64,000 bases of DNA from assembly GCF_002210105.1 (NCBI RefSeq), contig NZ_AQQU01000007.1, positions 186,001 through 250,000 on the forward strand, written 5' to 3'. Below the pieces are notes generated by a model. That model did no database searches, was not told where the DNA came from, and saw only the letters and a program-made list of their open reading frames with translations. The stretch is from Oceanicola sp. 22II-s10i. Lineage in GTDB: Bacteria; Pseudomonadota; Alphaproteobacteria; Rhodobacterales; Rhodobacteraceae. The first letter of the stretch is position 1. The number at the start of each line of letters is the position of its first letter. Positions 16,061 to 25,807 of the stretch are shown one piece after another. A program made the position numbers and the translations under genes.

Positions 16061-17227
16061 TTACGCGGCGGGCATCCGCCGCTCGACCATCTCGGCGAAC
16101 CAGCTGCAGCCGGCGGGGATGGCGTCGTCGTTGAAATTGTACTCCGGGTGGTGCAGCGGCGCGCTGTCGCCGTTGCCGAGCGAGATGTAGGCGCCGGGGC
16201 GACGCTCCAGCAGGTAGGCGAAGTCCTCGCCCCCGAGGCGCGCGGGCGCGTTGCGGTCGACCTCGGCGCTGACGGCCAGCGCGGCATCGGCGGCGAAATC
16301 GACGTTGTCGTCGTGGTTCACCAGCACCGGGTAGCCGCGTTCGTATTCCAGCTCACCAACCGCACCGAAGGCGGCGCAGGTGTGTTCGACGATGGCGCGG
16401 ACGCGGGGTTCGACCTGATCGCGGACGTCGGGGTCGAGCGTTCGGATGGTGCCGCGCAGTTGGACCGACATCGGGATCACGTTGTGCGTGGCGCTGTCGG
16501 CGCGCAGGGTGCAGATCGAGACGACGACCTCCTTCACCGGGTCGATGTTGCGGCTGGCGATGGATTGCAGCGCGACGATCAGGTGCCCGGCGGCGACCAC
16601 CGGGTCGATGGCCAGATGCGGGCGGGCGGCATGTCCGCCCTTGCCGCGCACGACGATGTCGAACTGGTCGGCCGAGGCCATGGTCGCGCCCTTGCGCATG
16701 GAAAACGTGCCGACCGGCAGGCCCGGTGCGTTGTGCAGGCCATAGACCTCCTGCACGTTCCAGCGGTCGAGCATCCCGTCCTCGCACATGGCAAGCCCCC
16801 CGGCCCCGCCTTCCTCGGCGGGCTGGAAGATCAGCACGGCGGTGCCGTCGAAGTTGCGCGTCTCGGCGAGGTATTTCGCGGCGCCGAGCAGGATCGCGGT
16901 GTGCCCGTCATGACCGCAGGCGTGCATCATCCCCGGCGTTTCCGAGGCATAGGCGACGCCCGACGCCTCGTTGATCGGCAGGGCGTCCATATCGGCGCGC
17001 AGGCCGATCACGCGGCCCGACGTGTCCGTGCGGCCCTTGATCGTGGCGACGACGCCGGTCCGGCCGATGCCTTCGACCACCTCGTCGCAGCCGAATTCGC
17101 GCAGCTTCTGGGCGACGATCCCGGCGGTGCGGTGCACCTCGTAGAGCAGTTCGGGATGGCGGTGGAAATCCTGCCGCCATTCGGCGATTTCGCCCTGCAT
17201 TTCGGCGATACGGTTGCGGATCGGCAT
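16061..17227 (-). CDS. M20-family amidohydrolase (hippurate hydrolase-like), paralogue 1 of 3
   Basis: A 388-residue first member of the tandem triplet, beginning MPIRNRIAEMQGEIAEWRQD and ending FAEMVERRMPAA. Metal and catalytic motifs are intact (ACGHDGHTAIL, FQPAEEGGAGG, LGGEDFAYLL), so none of the three copies looks decayed. It begins 5 bases after the ArgE-like gene and is part of the same minus-strand run. The neighbouring peptide ABC transporter suggests that these enzymes process imported acylated peptides or amino acids. Confidence 0.9.
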   Translation of the reverse strand: MPIRNRIAEMQGEIAEWRQDFHRHPELLYEVHRTAGIVAQKLREFGCDEVVEGIGRTGVVATIKGRTDTSGRVIGLRADMDALPINEASGVAYASETPGMMHACGHDGHTAILLGAAKYLAETRNFDGTAVLIFQPAEEGGAGGLAMCEDGMLDRWNVQEVYGLHNAPGLPVGTFSMRKGATMASADQFDIVVRGKGGHAARPHLAIDPVVAAGHLIVALQSIASRNIDPVKEVVVSICTLRADSATHNVIPMSVQLRGTIRTLDPDVRDQVEPRVRAIVEHTCAAFGAVGELEYERGYPVLVNHDDNVDFAADAALAVSAEVDRNAPARLGGEDFAYLLERRPGAYISLGNGDSAPLHHPEYNFNDDAIPAGCSWFAEMVERRMPAA

Positions 17228-17232
17228 GGTCT

Positions 17233-18396
17233 TCAGCCTTTCAGGTGGTCGAGCAGTTTCTTCATGAATGCGTGGCCCTTCTCGAACTCGGCCACGGTGA
17301 TGAATTCGTCCGGCTGGTGCGCCTGCGCGATGTCGCCCGGCCCGCAGACCACGGCGGAAAACCCGTGCGCCTGGAAATAACCCGCCTCGGTGCCGTAGCT
17401 GACGACATGGGTGCCGTTGTCGCCGGTGAGCATCCGGGTCAGCGCCTCGGCCTTGCCGTTCTCCTCGGGGGTCAGGCCCCGGCCGGAAAAGCGTTCGGTC
17501 AGGTCGATCCCGGCCTCGGGGCGGACCGCCTTCATCTCGGCATCGACGCGGGCGACCTCTTCCTTAAACCGGCGGCCCCATTCCTCGGGGTCGTCACCGG
17601 GCACGCAGCGGAAGGTCAGGACGAAGTCGCAGTCCTTGGCGGTGATGTTGTGGGCAGTCCCGCCCGAGATCATGCCGACATGGACGTTGGTCCAGTGCGG
17701 ATCGAACAGCGCGTCCACCCCTTCGGGTTTCCGCGCCTGCCCTTCCTCGTTCATCTTGTTGGCCCAGACGATCAGCTTGGCGCCCTCCATGATCGCGCTG
17801 ACGCCCTTGTAGGCCATCGAGGAATGCACCTCGAACCCGCGCACATGGACCGAGTAGCCCTTGCCCGCCTTGTGGCCGGTCACGACCTCCATCGTCGAGG
17901 GTTCGCCGATGATCGCCGTCTCGCCCTTGGGGAACTTGCCGTCGGCGTCCCGGATCAGGGGATCGACACCGATCAGCCCGACTTCCTCGTCATAGGTCAG
18001 CGCCAGCTGGAGCGGTGTTTTCAGGTCGGCATACTGGGCCTCGACCACGGCCCAGATGGCCAGCGCATCAAAGCCTTTCATGTCGCAGCAGCCGCGGCCG
18101 TAATATTTGCCGTCGCGTTCCGTCACCGTGTAGGGATCGCTCGTCCACTCCTGCCCGTCCACCGGCACCACGTCGGTGTGGCCGGACAGGACGACAGCGC
18201 CTTCGATCATCGGGCCGGCATGGGCCCAGAGCCCGGCCTTGGGTTCGTCGGGATGCAGGTGGCGGAAAGTCTGGACGCCGTGGCCCTGCAGATACTCCTC
18301 CACCCAGTCGATCAGCGGGATATTGGTGTCGCGGCTGACGGTCGGAAAGCTGACGAGCTTTTCCATGATCTCGTAGGGTGTGAGGCGGTCGGTCAT
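17233..18396 (-). CDS. argE: Acetylornithine deacetylase / ArgE-DapE-family deacylase
   Basis: A 387-residue M20A metallopeptidase. Metal ligands and catalytic residues appear as SGHTDVVPVDG, DMKGFDAL and TYDEEVGLIG, with the C-terminal HQPDEFITVAEF, which matches ArgE. ArgE removes the acetyl group of N-acetylornithine in arginine synthesis. In this setting, beside three M20D paralogues and a peptide importer, a catabolic N-acyl amino acid deacylase is also possible. The start ATG overlaps the stop of the small gene upstream (ATGA). A longer frame to 18486 runs through that small gene and is rejected. Confidence 0.85.
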   Translation of the reverse strand: MTDRLTPYEIMEKLVSFPTVSRDTNIPLIDWVEEYLQGHGVQTFRHLHPDEPKAGLWAHAGPMIEGAVVLSGHTDVVPVDGQEWTSDPYTVTERDGKYYGRGCCDMKGFDALAIWAVVEAQYADLKTPLQLALTYDEEVGLIGVDPLIRDADGKFPKGETAIIGEPSTMEVVTGHKAGKGYSVHVRGFEVHSSMAYKGVSAIMEGAKLIVWANKMNEEGQARKPEGVDALFDPHWTNVHVGMISGGTAHNITAKDCDFVLTFRCVPGDDPEEWGRRFKEEVARVDAEMKAVRPEAGIDLTERFSGRGLTPEENGKAEALTRMLTGDNGTHVVSYGTEAGYFQAHGFSAVVCGPGDIAQAHQPDEFITVAEFEKGHAFMKKLLDHLKG

Positions 18397-18674
18397 CGTC
18401 GGGGGCTTTCCTTGGGTTCCGGCACGTCGAAGACGGCCGATTGCAGATGGCGGGCGGCGGCGAGGTCGGCCACGCATCCCGCCCATGTCCGGCCGGTGTC
18501 ACCGAACCAGTCCGGGTAGTCGAATTCAAGGTAGTCGGCCGCCGCTTCCGCGGGGCCGAGCGCGATATCGGTCCGATAGCTGTTCGGATAGCGCGCGGAC
18601 CAGTCGGCCCGGACCTTGGTCAGGATCATCGCGTCATCCAGAAAGACGAGCCAGAATTCGACATCGCCAGGCAT
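18393..18674 (-). CDS. Small conserved-looking protein of unknown function
   Basis: A 93-residue acidic soluble protein beginning MPGDVEFWLVFLDDAMILTK, with several aromatic residues (YLEFDYPDWFGDTGRTW). I do not recognise a family. It is supported as a real gene by its position: it starts 10 bases after the ABC ATPase stop, and its own stop overlaps the argE start by 4 bases, making it a tightly coupled member of the transport/peptidase operon. No signal peptide or membrane segment. Confidence 0.65.
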   Translation of the reverse strand: MPGDVEFWLVFLDDAMILTKVRADWSARYPNSYRTDIALGPAEAAADYLEFDYPDWFGDTGRTWAGCVADLAAARHLQSAVFDVPEPKESPRR

Positions 18675-18684
18675 TGCATTCGTA

Positions 18685-20508
18685 TCAGTAGCCGCTGTCC
18701 GTGGTCAGGATCCAGTGATCCTCGGTCCCGATCTGGCGGTATTCGGACGGGGCCGGTTCGTAGTCGAGCGGATGGATCGGCGAGGGAATCGGCTTGAAGT
18801 TCAGATCGCCCTCGGCCTTGCGGATGGTCGGATCGGCCACCGGCACGGCCTTCATCAGCGCCTGCGTGTAGGGGTGCTGCGGGTTGTCGAAGACGGCGGT
18901 GCGGCTGCCGATCTCGACGATCCGGCCCAGGTACATCACGCCGACGCGGTGGCTGACCCGTTCGACGACCGCCATGTCGTGGCTGATGAAGAGAAACGAG
19001 ATCCCCATCTCGGCCTGAAGCTCCATCATCAGGTTCAGCACCTGCGCCTGCACGCTAACGTCCAGCGCCGAAACCGCCTCGTCCGCGACGATCAGCTTGG
19101 GGTTCAGGGCGAGCGCGCGGGCGATCGCCACCCGCTGCCGCTGACCGCCGGACAGTTCGTGCGGGAACCGGCGCATGAAGTTGCGCGGCAGTTCCACCCG
19201 GTCGAACAGCATCTCGACCCGCTTGTGCAGGTCGCGGCCCTTGTGGGTGCCATAGTTCCACATCGGCTCGGCCACCTGGTCCGAGAGCTGCATCTGCGGA
19301 TTGAGCGATGCGAAGGGATCCTGGAACACCATCTGCATGTCCAGCCGCGCCTTGCGCAGCCCCTGCGGCCCGAGCGCCATGATGTCCTTGCCGTCGAGCA
19401 CGACATGCCCCGACTTCGGTTCCACCAGCCGCAGGACGGAGCGCCCGCAGGACGACTTGCCGCAACCGGATTCGCCCACGAGGCTGAGGGTCTGGCCCTT
19501 GTTGATCGTGAAGGACACGTCCTCGACCGCATGGACCTGCGCGACCGTGCGGCGGAAGAAGCCGCCCTTGACCGAGAAGCGCGTGGTCAGGTTCTTGACC
19601 TCGAGCAGCGGCTTGTCCTGACCGGGGATCGGTTCGATCTTCTGGTTCTCGACGCCGAACAGCTTCATCGGCTCGGGGAACGCCTTGCCCTTCATCTCGC
19701 CCAGCTTGGGCACGGCGGCCAGCAGCGCCTTGGTGTAAGTGTGCTTGGGGTTGTTGAAGATTTCCTCGACCGGGCCTTCCTCGACCTTGTTGCCGCGGAA
19801 CATGACGACGACGCGGTCGGCCATCTGGGCCACCACCGCCATGTCATGGGTGATGAACATCACAGCCGTGCCGGTCTCGCGCTTGAGGCGGTTCATCAGG
19901 GCGAGGATCTCGGCCTGGATCGTCACGTCCAGCGCGGTGGTCGGTTCGTCCGCGATCAGCAGGCGCGGTTCGCAGGCCAGCGCCATGGCGATCACCACCC
20001 GCTGGCGCATGCCGCCTGACAGTTCGTGCGGGTACTGGGTCAGCCGCCGCTCGGGCTCCGGGATACGGACCTGACGCAGAAGTTCGAGTGCCCGTTTTTT
20101 AGCCGCTTCCTTGGTCAACCCCCGGTGGACCCGCAGGCCCTCGGTCAGCTGGCGCCCGACGGTGAAGACCGGGTTCAGGGCCGTCATCGGCTCCTGAAAG
20201 ATCATGCCGATCTCGTTTCCGCGGATCGTGCGCATCAGATCCTGGTCGGTCTTGGCGAGGTCGATTTCGCCCCCGTCCTTGCGGTCAAAGAACAGGTGCC
20301 CCCCGGCGATCGTCCCGCCGCCGTATTCCACCAGCCGCATAAGCGACAGCGAAGACACGGATTTGCCCGACCCGGATTCCCCGACGATGGCGACGGTTTC
20401 CCCCGGATTGATCGAAAAGGACACATCCTCCACGCCCACGACCGGGCCGTCCTTGGTCTGGAACTCGACCCTCAGATTTTCGATACGGGCAAGGGGCTGA
20501 TCCAGCAT
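18685..20508 (-). CDS. Dipeptide/oligopeptide ABC transporter, fused double ATP-binding protein
   Basis: A 607-residue protein containing two complete ABC ATPase domains, equivalent to DppD and DppF fused. Domain 1 (about 5-270) has Walker A GESGSGKS, signature LSGGMRQR and Walker [10 protein letters not shown]. Domain 2 (about 315-585) has [17 protein letters not shown] and [12 protein letters not shown]. Note that the second Walker B region carries EAVS instead of EPTS. Each domain ends with the oligopeptide-type tail ([24 protein letters not shown]). The gene is divergent from the binding protein and permeases at 20774-24544. Confidence 0.93.
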   Translation of the reverse strand: MLDQPLARIENLRVEFQTKDGPVVGVEDVSFSINPGETVAIVGESGSGKSVSSLSLMRLVEYGGGTIAGGHLFFDRKDGGEIDLAKTDQDLMRTIRGNEIGMIFQEPMTALNPVFTVGRQLTEGLRVHRGLTKEAAKKRALELLRQVRIPEPERRLTQYPHELSGGMRQRVVIAMALACEPRLLIADEPTTALDVTIQAEILALMNRLKRETGTAVMFITHDMAVVAQMADRVVVMFRGNKVEEGPVEEIFNNPKHTYTKALLAAVPKLGEMKGKAFPEPMKLFGVENQKIEPIPGQDKPLLEVKNLTTRFSVKGGFFRRTVAQVHAVEDVSFTINKGQTLSLVGESGCGKSSCGRSVLRLVEPKSGHVVLDGKDIMALGPQGLRKARLDMQMVFQDPFASLNPQMQLSDQVAEPMWNYGTHKGRDLHKRVEMLFDRVELPRNFMRRFPHELSGGQRQRVAIARALALNPKLIVADEAVSALDVSVQAQVLNLMMELQAEMGISFLFISHDMAVVERVSHRVGVMYLGRIVEIGSRTAVFDNPQHPYTQALMKAVPVADPTIRKAEGDLNFKPIPSPIHPLDYEPAPSEYRQIGTEDHWILTTDSGY

Positions 20509-20773
20509 ACTCGTGCGTCCTGTTCAGGGGATGATCCGACGCTAGCGAGCAATCCGCACGAATGTCAAACACTGGGCCCAACTCTCCTAGCGTCATCGAC
20601 ATGCGAGGCTTGCATTTTGTTCATAACCCGTTTTCGATGATTGCAACCGTGGGGAAGGTCCGAGCCGGGCCTTTCGGAATACTGGATCGGGGAGCACCAT
20701 CCACGGAATACCCGCCCCGACCCTTCCGTGCCGGTCCGCCAAGAGACCGGTACAGTCCAACTAGGAGTATGAC

Positions 20774-22486
20774 ATGAACGTCAAATCGCTATTGCTGGGC
20801 GCGGCAGCCTCGCTGGCCCTGGCCCCCGCGGCCTATGCCGAGCGCGGGGCCGACGGCCAGCTGAACATCATTTACTGGCAGGCGCCTTCGACCCTGAACC
20901 CGTTCCTTTCCGGCGGGACCAAGGAAGTCGAAAGCTCCTCCATGATCATCGAGCCGCTGATCCGCTTCAACGAGAAGGGCGAGATGGTTCCGATGCTGGT
21001 TTCGGAGATCCCCACCGTCGAGAACGGCGGCGTGGCCGAGGACCTGAAGTCGATCACCTACAAGCTGAAGGAAGGCGTGAAGTGGTCGGACGGCTCTGAC
21101 TTCACCGCCGCCGACGCGGTCTTTACCTGGGAATACTGCACCCATCCGGAAGGCGGCTGCGCGCAGCTGTCCTATTTCGACGGCGTGTCGTCGGTCGAGG
21201 CACCGGATCCGCTGACGGTGAAGATCAACTTCAAGGAACCGAAGCCCTTCCCCTACACCGCGTTCGTCGGGTCGGAATCGCCGATCATCCAGGCCGCGCA
21301 GTTCAAGGATTGCCTCGGCGCCAAGGCTCCGGAATGCACCGACGCCAACTTCGGCCCGATCGGCACCGGCCCCTTCGTCGTGACCGAGTTCAAGCCGAAC
21401 GACGTGATCACGCTGGAAGCGAACCCGAACTACCGCGAAGCGGACAAGCCGGCGTTTTCCAACATCACCTTCAAGGGCGGCGGCGACGCGGCAGCGGCGG
21501 CACGTTCAGTTCTGGAAACCGGCGAGTTCGACTATGCCTGGAACCTGCAGCTTGCGCCTGAAGTGCTGGAAAAGATGGAAGCCGCCGGCAAGGGCAAGGT
21601 CGTCGTGGCCTTCGCGACCTCGGTCGAGCGTCTGCACCTGAACCAGACCAACCCTGACCCGTCGCTCGGGCCCGACATGCGGTCCGTGTGGAAGGAAGAC
21701 GGTTCCAACGCGCACCCGTTCCTGACCGATCCGATGGTCGGCAAGGCGCTGTCGATGGCGATCGACCGCCAGCTCCTGGTGGACATCGGCTATGGCAAGG
21801 CGGGCAAGGTGACCTGTAACGTCCTGCCCGGACCGGAAGCCTACGCTTCGACCGCCAACGACGACTGCATGACGCAGGACATCGAAGGTGCGAAGAAGAT
21901 CCTCGACGACGCGGGCTGGGTCCCCGGCAGCGACGGCGTCCGTGAAAAGGACGGCATGCGTCTGAGCGTGCTCTACCAGACCTCGACCAACGCCGTCCGT
22001 CAGGACGCTCAGGCGCTGATCAAGCAGTGGTGGAACGAACTGGGCGTCGAAACCGAGCTGCGCAACATCAACGCGTCGGTGTTCTTCGGCGGCGATCCGG
22101 CATCCCCGGACACCTTCCAGAAGTTCTATGCCGACATCGAGATGTACACCAACAACTTCTCGGGCGTGGACCCCGAAGCCTACATGGCCAGCTGGCGTTG
22201 CGCGGACATCCCGCGTCCGTCCAAGCAGTGGCAGGGCTCGAACGTCCAGCGCTTCTGCAACCCGGAGTACGAGAAGCTGGTCGACGAGATGTCCAAGACG
22301 GCAGAGCTCGAGAAGCGCCAGGAAATCGCCAAGGCGCAGAACGACATGATCATGCAGTCCTACTCGATCATTCCGCTGGTCTACCGTGGCGGCCAGTCGG
22401 CCCACGCCAACTCGCTCGGCGGCATTCTGATGAATGACTGGGACAGCGAGCTGTGGAACATCGCAGACTGGTATCGCGTCAAGTGA
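20774..22486 (+). CDS. Periplasmic peptide-binding protein (SBP family 5)
   Basis: A 570-residue extracytoplasmic binding protein of the DppA/OppA class. The signal peptide is residues 1-22, ending AAYA. Family features are WQAPSTLNPF, the SITYKLKEGVKWSDG segment with AADAVFTWEY, and FGPIGTGPFVVTEFKPND. Length is typical of the family. AGGAG lies just upstream of the ATG. The following 12-bp hairpin and 80-base gap before the permease genes suggest higher expression of the binding protein. The ligand is not determinable; the clustered amidohydrolases suggest peptides or N-acyl amino acids. Confidence 0.93.
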   Translation: MNVKSLLLGAAASLALAPAAYAERGADGQLNIIYWQAPSTLNPFLSGGTKEVESSSMIIEPLIRFNEKGEMVPMLVSEIPTVENGGVAEDLKSITYKLKEGVKWSDGSDFTAADAVFTWEYCTHPEGGCAQLSYFDGVSSVEAPDPLTVKINFKEPKPFPYTAFVGSESPIIQAAQFKDCLGAKAPECTDANFGPIGTGPFVVTEFKPNDVITLEANPNYREADKPAFSNITFKGGGDAAAAARSVLETGEFDYAWNLQLAPEVLEKMEAAGKGKVVVAFATSVERLHLNQTNPDPSLGPDMRSVWKEDGSNAHPFLTDPMVGKALSMAIDRQLLVDIGYGKAGKVTCNVLPGPEAYASTANDDCMTQDIEGAKKILDDAGWVPGSDGVREKDGMRLSVLYQTSTNAVRQDAQALIKQWWNELGVETELRNINASVFFGGDPASPDTFQKFYADIEMYTNNFSGVDPEAYMASWRCADIPRPSKQWQGSNVQRFCNPEYEKLVDEMSKTAELEKRQEIAKAQNDMIMQSYSIIPLVYRGGQSAHANSLGGILMNDWDSELWNIADWYRVK

Positions 22487-22492
22487 TCCCAT

Positions 22493-22519
22493 GCAGGGGG
22501 GCGGTCGCCGCCCCCCTGC
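22493..22519 (+). other. Stem-loop after the peptide-binding-protein gene
   Basis: GCAGGGGGGCGG and CCGCCCCCCTGC form a perfect 12-bp stem around the loop TCG, 6 bases after the stop codon. There is no T-tract, so it is more likely a message-stabilising or partial-termination element between binding protein and permease genes. Confidence 0.6.
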
Positions 22520-22566
22520 CCGTTCTCCTCGATCTTCATGACACTCAAGAAAAGCTCCGGGGCTGA

Positions 22567-23574
22567 ATGCTAAGCTTTTTCATCAGACGACTGATCCTCG
22601 CGGTTCCGACGCTCCTGTTCATCGGTCTCGCCATCTTCCTGCTTCTGGACCTCGCGCCGGGTGATCCGACCGCGCAGCTTCCCCTGACCATCCCGCCCGA
22701 GGTCCGCGAGCAGATCCGACAATCCCTCGGTCTGGGCGAACCCATGCCGATCCGGTTCTGGAAATGGATGGTCCAGTTCTTCTGGGTCGAACCGCAGGTG
22801 CTGATCGACTCGATCTTCGGCACGCAGTTCTCGCTCGGCGATCAGCGCGTGCTGAGCTGGCAGAGCCGCTCGCCCGTCATGGACATCGTCGTCCAGCGAA
22901 TCCCGCAGACCCTCTGGGTCGTCGGCACCGCCTACGTCGTGGCCATCCTGATCGCGATCCCGATCGGCATCTACTCGGCCTATCGCCAGTATTCGATCTT
23001 CGACAACGTCGGCACCTTCGTGTCGATGGTCGGATTCTCGGTCCCGCCTTTCTTCTCGGGCGTGCTGGTGATCGTGATCTTCGCCGTCCAGCTGGGCTGG
23101 CTGCCGTCGATCTATGACACGACGCATGTCGTGAACGACTGGGACAGCTTCGTCGTGCAGCTGAAACAGATGATCATGCCGGTCATGGTGCTGGCGCTGC
23201 AGATCACCGCCCAGCTCAGCCGGTTCATGCGGGCCTCGATGCTCGACAACCTGAACCAGGACTACGTCCGCACCGCCCGCGCCAAGGGCCTGTCGGAAAA
23301 GGTCGTCGTGCTGGTCCACGTGCTGCGCAACTCGATGATCCCGGTGGTCACCGTCATCGCGCTCGGCATCCCGCAGATCTTCGGCGGCGCGATCATCACG
23401 GAACAGGTGTTCAAGGTGAACGGGATCGGCCAGCTGCTGATCACCGCGATCCAGGCCAATGACATCCCGATGGTCCAGACGCTGACTTTCATCTTCGCCG
23501 CGCTGATCGTGCTCTTCAACCTGATCGCCGACGTGCTTTACGGCATCCTCGACCCCCGGATCCGCTATGACTGA
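22567..23574 (+). CDS. Peptide ABC transporter permease (DppB-like)
   Basis: A 335-residue inner-membrane permease. It has the classic N-terminus of the DppB/OppB class (MLSFFIRRLILAVPTLL), a large periplasmic loop (about 50-100), then five further membrane segments. The EAA loop near residues 230-250 reads DYVRTARAKGLSEKVV. It ends with the family tail YGILDPRIRYD. The stop overlaps the next permease start by 8 bases. Confidence 0.93.
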   Translation: MLSFFIRRLILAVPTLLFIGLAIFLLLDLAPGDPTAQLPLTIPPEVREQIRQSLGLGEPMPIRFWKWMVQFFWVEPQVLIDSIFGTQFSLGDQRVLSWQSRSPVMDIVVQRIPQTLWVVGTAYVVAILIAIPIGIYSAYRQYSIFDNVGTFVSMVGFSVPPFFSGVLVIVIFAVQLGWLPSIYDTTHVVNDWDSFVVQLKQMIMPVMVLALQITAQLSRFMRASMLDNLNQDYVRTARAKGLSEKVVVLVHVLRNSMIPVVTVIALGIPQIFGGAIITEQVFKVNGIGQLLITAIQANDIPMVQTLTFIFAALIVLFNLIADVLYGILDPRIRYD

Positions 23575-24544
23575 CAAGACCAACCCCGCATCCGAGGACA
23601 TGGCCCCCGTCGGCGCCGTGCCGTCCGGCGACGGCGTGCTCGACACCGGCCCCGTGCCCACCAACCCGCCCCGCAGCCAGTGGCGCGAGGTCTGGAGCCA
23701 GTTCATCCACCACAAGGGCGCCGTGGCGGCCGGTATCATCTTCATCCTGATCGTGCTCGGCGTCTTCGTCGGGCCCCTGATCTGGCCGGAAAGCGCGACC
23801 TTCATCGACATACGGGCCCGTAACCAGGGCCCGAGCCTCGCGCATCCCTTCGGCACCGACCAGCTGGGCCGGGACATGCTGGCGCGGATGATGTTCGGCG
23901 GCCAGACCTCGGTCCTCGTCGGTATCGTTGCGATGCTGCTCGGCCTCGTGCTGGGCAGCGCCATCGGGGTGTTGGCAGGTTACTTCCGCCGCCTCGACGG
24001 ACCGCTGATGCGCCTCACGGACCTGTTCCTTGCCCTGCCCCTGCTGCCGCTGCTGCTGGTTATGGTGATGCTGTTCCGCGACGGGCTGGCCGCCGCCTTC
24101 GGGCCGGAGACGGGGATCTTCATCCTGATGGTCACGGCCATCGGCGTCACGTCGTGGATGCCGACCGCGCGGATCGTGCGCGGCGACGTGCTGGCGCTGA
24201 AGGAGCGCGAGTTCGTCCTCGCCGCCCGGTCCATCGGCACCTCGAACTTCAAGCTGATCGCCCGGCACATCCTGCCGAACGTGATCTCGCCCATCGTCGT
24301 GTCCGCGACGCTGGGGATCGCCAACGCCATCATCACCGAAAGCGCGCTGTCGTTCCTCGGCCTCGGCTTCCCGCCGGACTTCCCGACATGGGGCCGGCTG
24401 CTGTTCGACGCCGTCGACTACATGCAGCAGAACCCCGAGCGGGTGATTCTGCCGGGCCTCGCCATCTCGCTGACCGTGCTGTCGGTGAACTACCTCGGCG
24501 ACGGCCTGCGCGACGCGCTGGACCCCCGGATCCGGGGCCGCTGA
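23567..24544 (+). CDS. Peptide ABC transporter permease (DppC-like)
   Basis: A 325-residue second permease subunit. An unusually long polar N-terminus (about 45 residues, Pro/Asp-rich) precedes the first membrane segment. Family motifs follow: HPFGTDQLGRDMLARMM, then the EAA loop with EREFVLAARSIGTSNFKL, then GDGLRDALDPRIRGR at the C-terminus. It pairs with DppB and uses the divergently encoded fused ATPase. A terminator-like hairpin follows at 24574. Confidence 0.93.
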   Translation: MTDKTNPASEDMAPVGAVPSGDGVLDTGPVPTNPPRSQWREVWSQFIHHKGAVAAGIIFILIVLGVFVGPLIWPESATFIDIRARNQGPSLAHPFGTDQLGRDMLARMMFGGQTSVLVGIVAMLLGLVLGSAIGVLAGYFRRLDGPLMRLTDLFLALPLLPLLLVMVMLFRDGLAAAFGPETGIFILMVTAIGVTSWMPTARIVRGDVLALKEREFVLAARSIGTSNFKLIARHILPNVISPIVVSATLGIANAIITESALSFLGLGFPPDFPTWGRLLFDAVDYMQQNPERVILPGLAISLTVLSVNYLGDGLRDALDPRIRGR

Positions 24545-24573
24545 GAAATAAGGACGAGACATCGTCAATCGCG

Positions 24574-24603
24574 ACCGGCCCGGCATGACATGCGCGGGCC
24601 GGT
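24574..24603 (+). terminator. Terminator-like hairpin after the peptide permease genes
   Basis: ACCGGCCCG (24574-24582) pairs with CGGGCCGGT (24595-24603). The loop itself can pair GCAT/ATGC. Only TCGCTTTC follows, so termination may be partial or factor-assisted. It lies about 30 bases after the last permease gene. Confidence 0.5.
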
Positions 24604-24751
24604 TCGCTTTCGGGGACCTTGTTTCGGGTCTGAGGCCTTGTTCGGGAATTCGTTCCCCCAATCGCCCGGATCAAGGTATTCGCCTATCTTGATATGACCG
24701 AGCCACCGGCGTTATCGGAACAAAGTTCTGTTATTTCGCCGGAGCCCTTCC

Positions 24752-25807
24752 ATGTTCGAGTCCCTCGGTTTCGAAACGCTCACCCCGCGCGGGGCCAGCG
24801 TTTACCTCGCCCTCATCCTCGGCGCGCTGTTCGGTCTGCTGGCCGAGCGCACCGCCTTCTGCCTGCGGCGTGCGGTCGTTGGCGAGGACCGGCGGCAGGC
24901 CGCTGGCGTCTGGCTGATGGCACTGGCCGTCGCCGTGGCGGGCACGCAGGCCGCCGCCGTGGCGGGGCTGATCGACTTCGGCGACCACCGCCTGACGACC
25001 GGCTCGCTGCCGCTGCTGGCGCTGGTGGCGGGCGGTCTTGCGTTCGGCACCGGCATGGTCCTGACCCGTGGCTGCATCTCGCGCCTGACGGTGCTGGGCG
25101 CGGGTGGCAACCTGCGGGCGTTCTTCGTCCTCGCCCTCTTCGCCATCGTGGCCCATGCGACGCTCAAGGGCGCGCTTACGCCGCTCCGGACAGTGCTTTC
25201 GGGCTTCACCGTCGAACTGGGTGCGTCCGCCAACCTCGCCACATGGGCCGGCGGCCCGCTGCTGTGGTCCGCCGTCATCGCCCTGCCCGCGCTGGCTGTC
25301 GCGCTGACCTCGGGCAACCGTCCCGGCCGCCTGATCCTCGCCGCCATGATCGGCGCACTGGTGCCGCTCGGCTGGATCGGCACGGGCTACGTCCTGCTGG
25401 ACGAATTCGACCCGATCGCGATGGAGAGCCTGTCCTTCATCGCGCCGTGGACCGAGACGCTGTTCTGGACCATCGCCTCGACCGCCATCGAACCGGGCTT
25501 CGGCACCGGGCTGATCGGCGGCGTGCTGGTCGGTGCCCTCGTCTCCACCCTGATCGCGGGCCGTTTCCGCTGGCAGAGTTTCGAGACGCCCCGCCAGACC
25601 GGCCGCTACGCGGCAGGCGCGGTCCTGATGGGCGTGGGCGGCGTGCTGGCCGGGGGCTGCACCGTGGGCGCGGGCCTGGCCGGTGTGCCGACGCTGGGCC
25701 TGTCGGCGCTGATCGCGCTGGCCTCCATCGTCGCGGGCGCGGCCTTGGCGGCGCGGGTTCTGGGCGAGGCGGGCGGCACATCCGCCCTGCCCGTCCCCGC
25801 CGAATGA
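24752..25807 (+). CDS. YeeE/YedE-family (thiosulfate/sulfur transport) membrane protein
   Basis: A 351-residue polytopic membrane protein with two YeeE repeats. The family's conserved Cys-containing helices are visible as ERTAFCLRRA (about residue 35), LTRGCISRL (about 110) and LAGGCTVGAGLAG (about 300). In the characterised homologue TsuA, such cysteines line a thiosulfate pathway through the membrane. It stands alone, convergent with the DUF3422 gene. A TusA-type sulfur carrier occurs elsewhere in the window (48791) but is not linked. Confidence 0.88.
   Translation: MFESLGFETLTPRGASVYLALILGALFGLLAERTAFCLRRAVVGEDRRQAAGVWLMALAVAVAGTQAAAVAGLIDFGDHRLTTGSLPLLALVAGGLAFGTGMVLTRGCISRLTVLGAGGNLRAFFVLALFAIVAHATLKGALTPLRTVLSGFTVELGASANLATWAGGPLLWSAVIALPALAVALTSGNRPGRLILAAMIGALVPLGWIGTGYVLLDEFDPIAMESLSFIAPWTETLFWTIASTAIEPGFGTGLIGGVLVGALVSTLIAGRFRWQSFETPRQTGRYAAGAVLMGVGGVLAGGCTVGAGLAGVPTLGLSALIALASIVAGAALAARVLGEAGGTSALPVPAE

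Noticed and set aside
14813-17380. An 855-codon plus-strand frame opposite the three M20 genes, with repeated segments
   Set aside because: The apparent internal repeats simply mirror the three tandem M20 paralogues on the other strand. No start site or domain supports it.
24545-24751. A promoter or riboswitch before the YeeE gene
   Set aside because: Apart from the terminator-like hairpin after the permease gene I saw only weak A/T patches and no recognisable aptamer.
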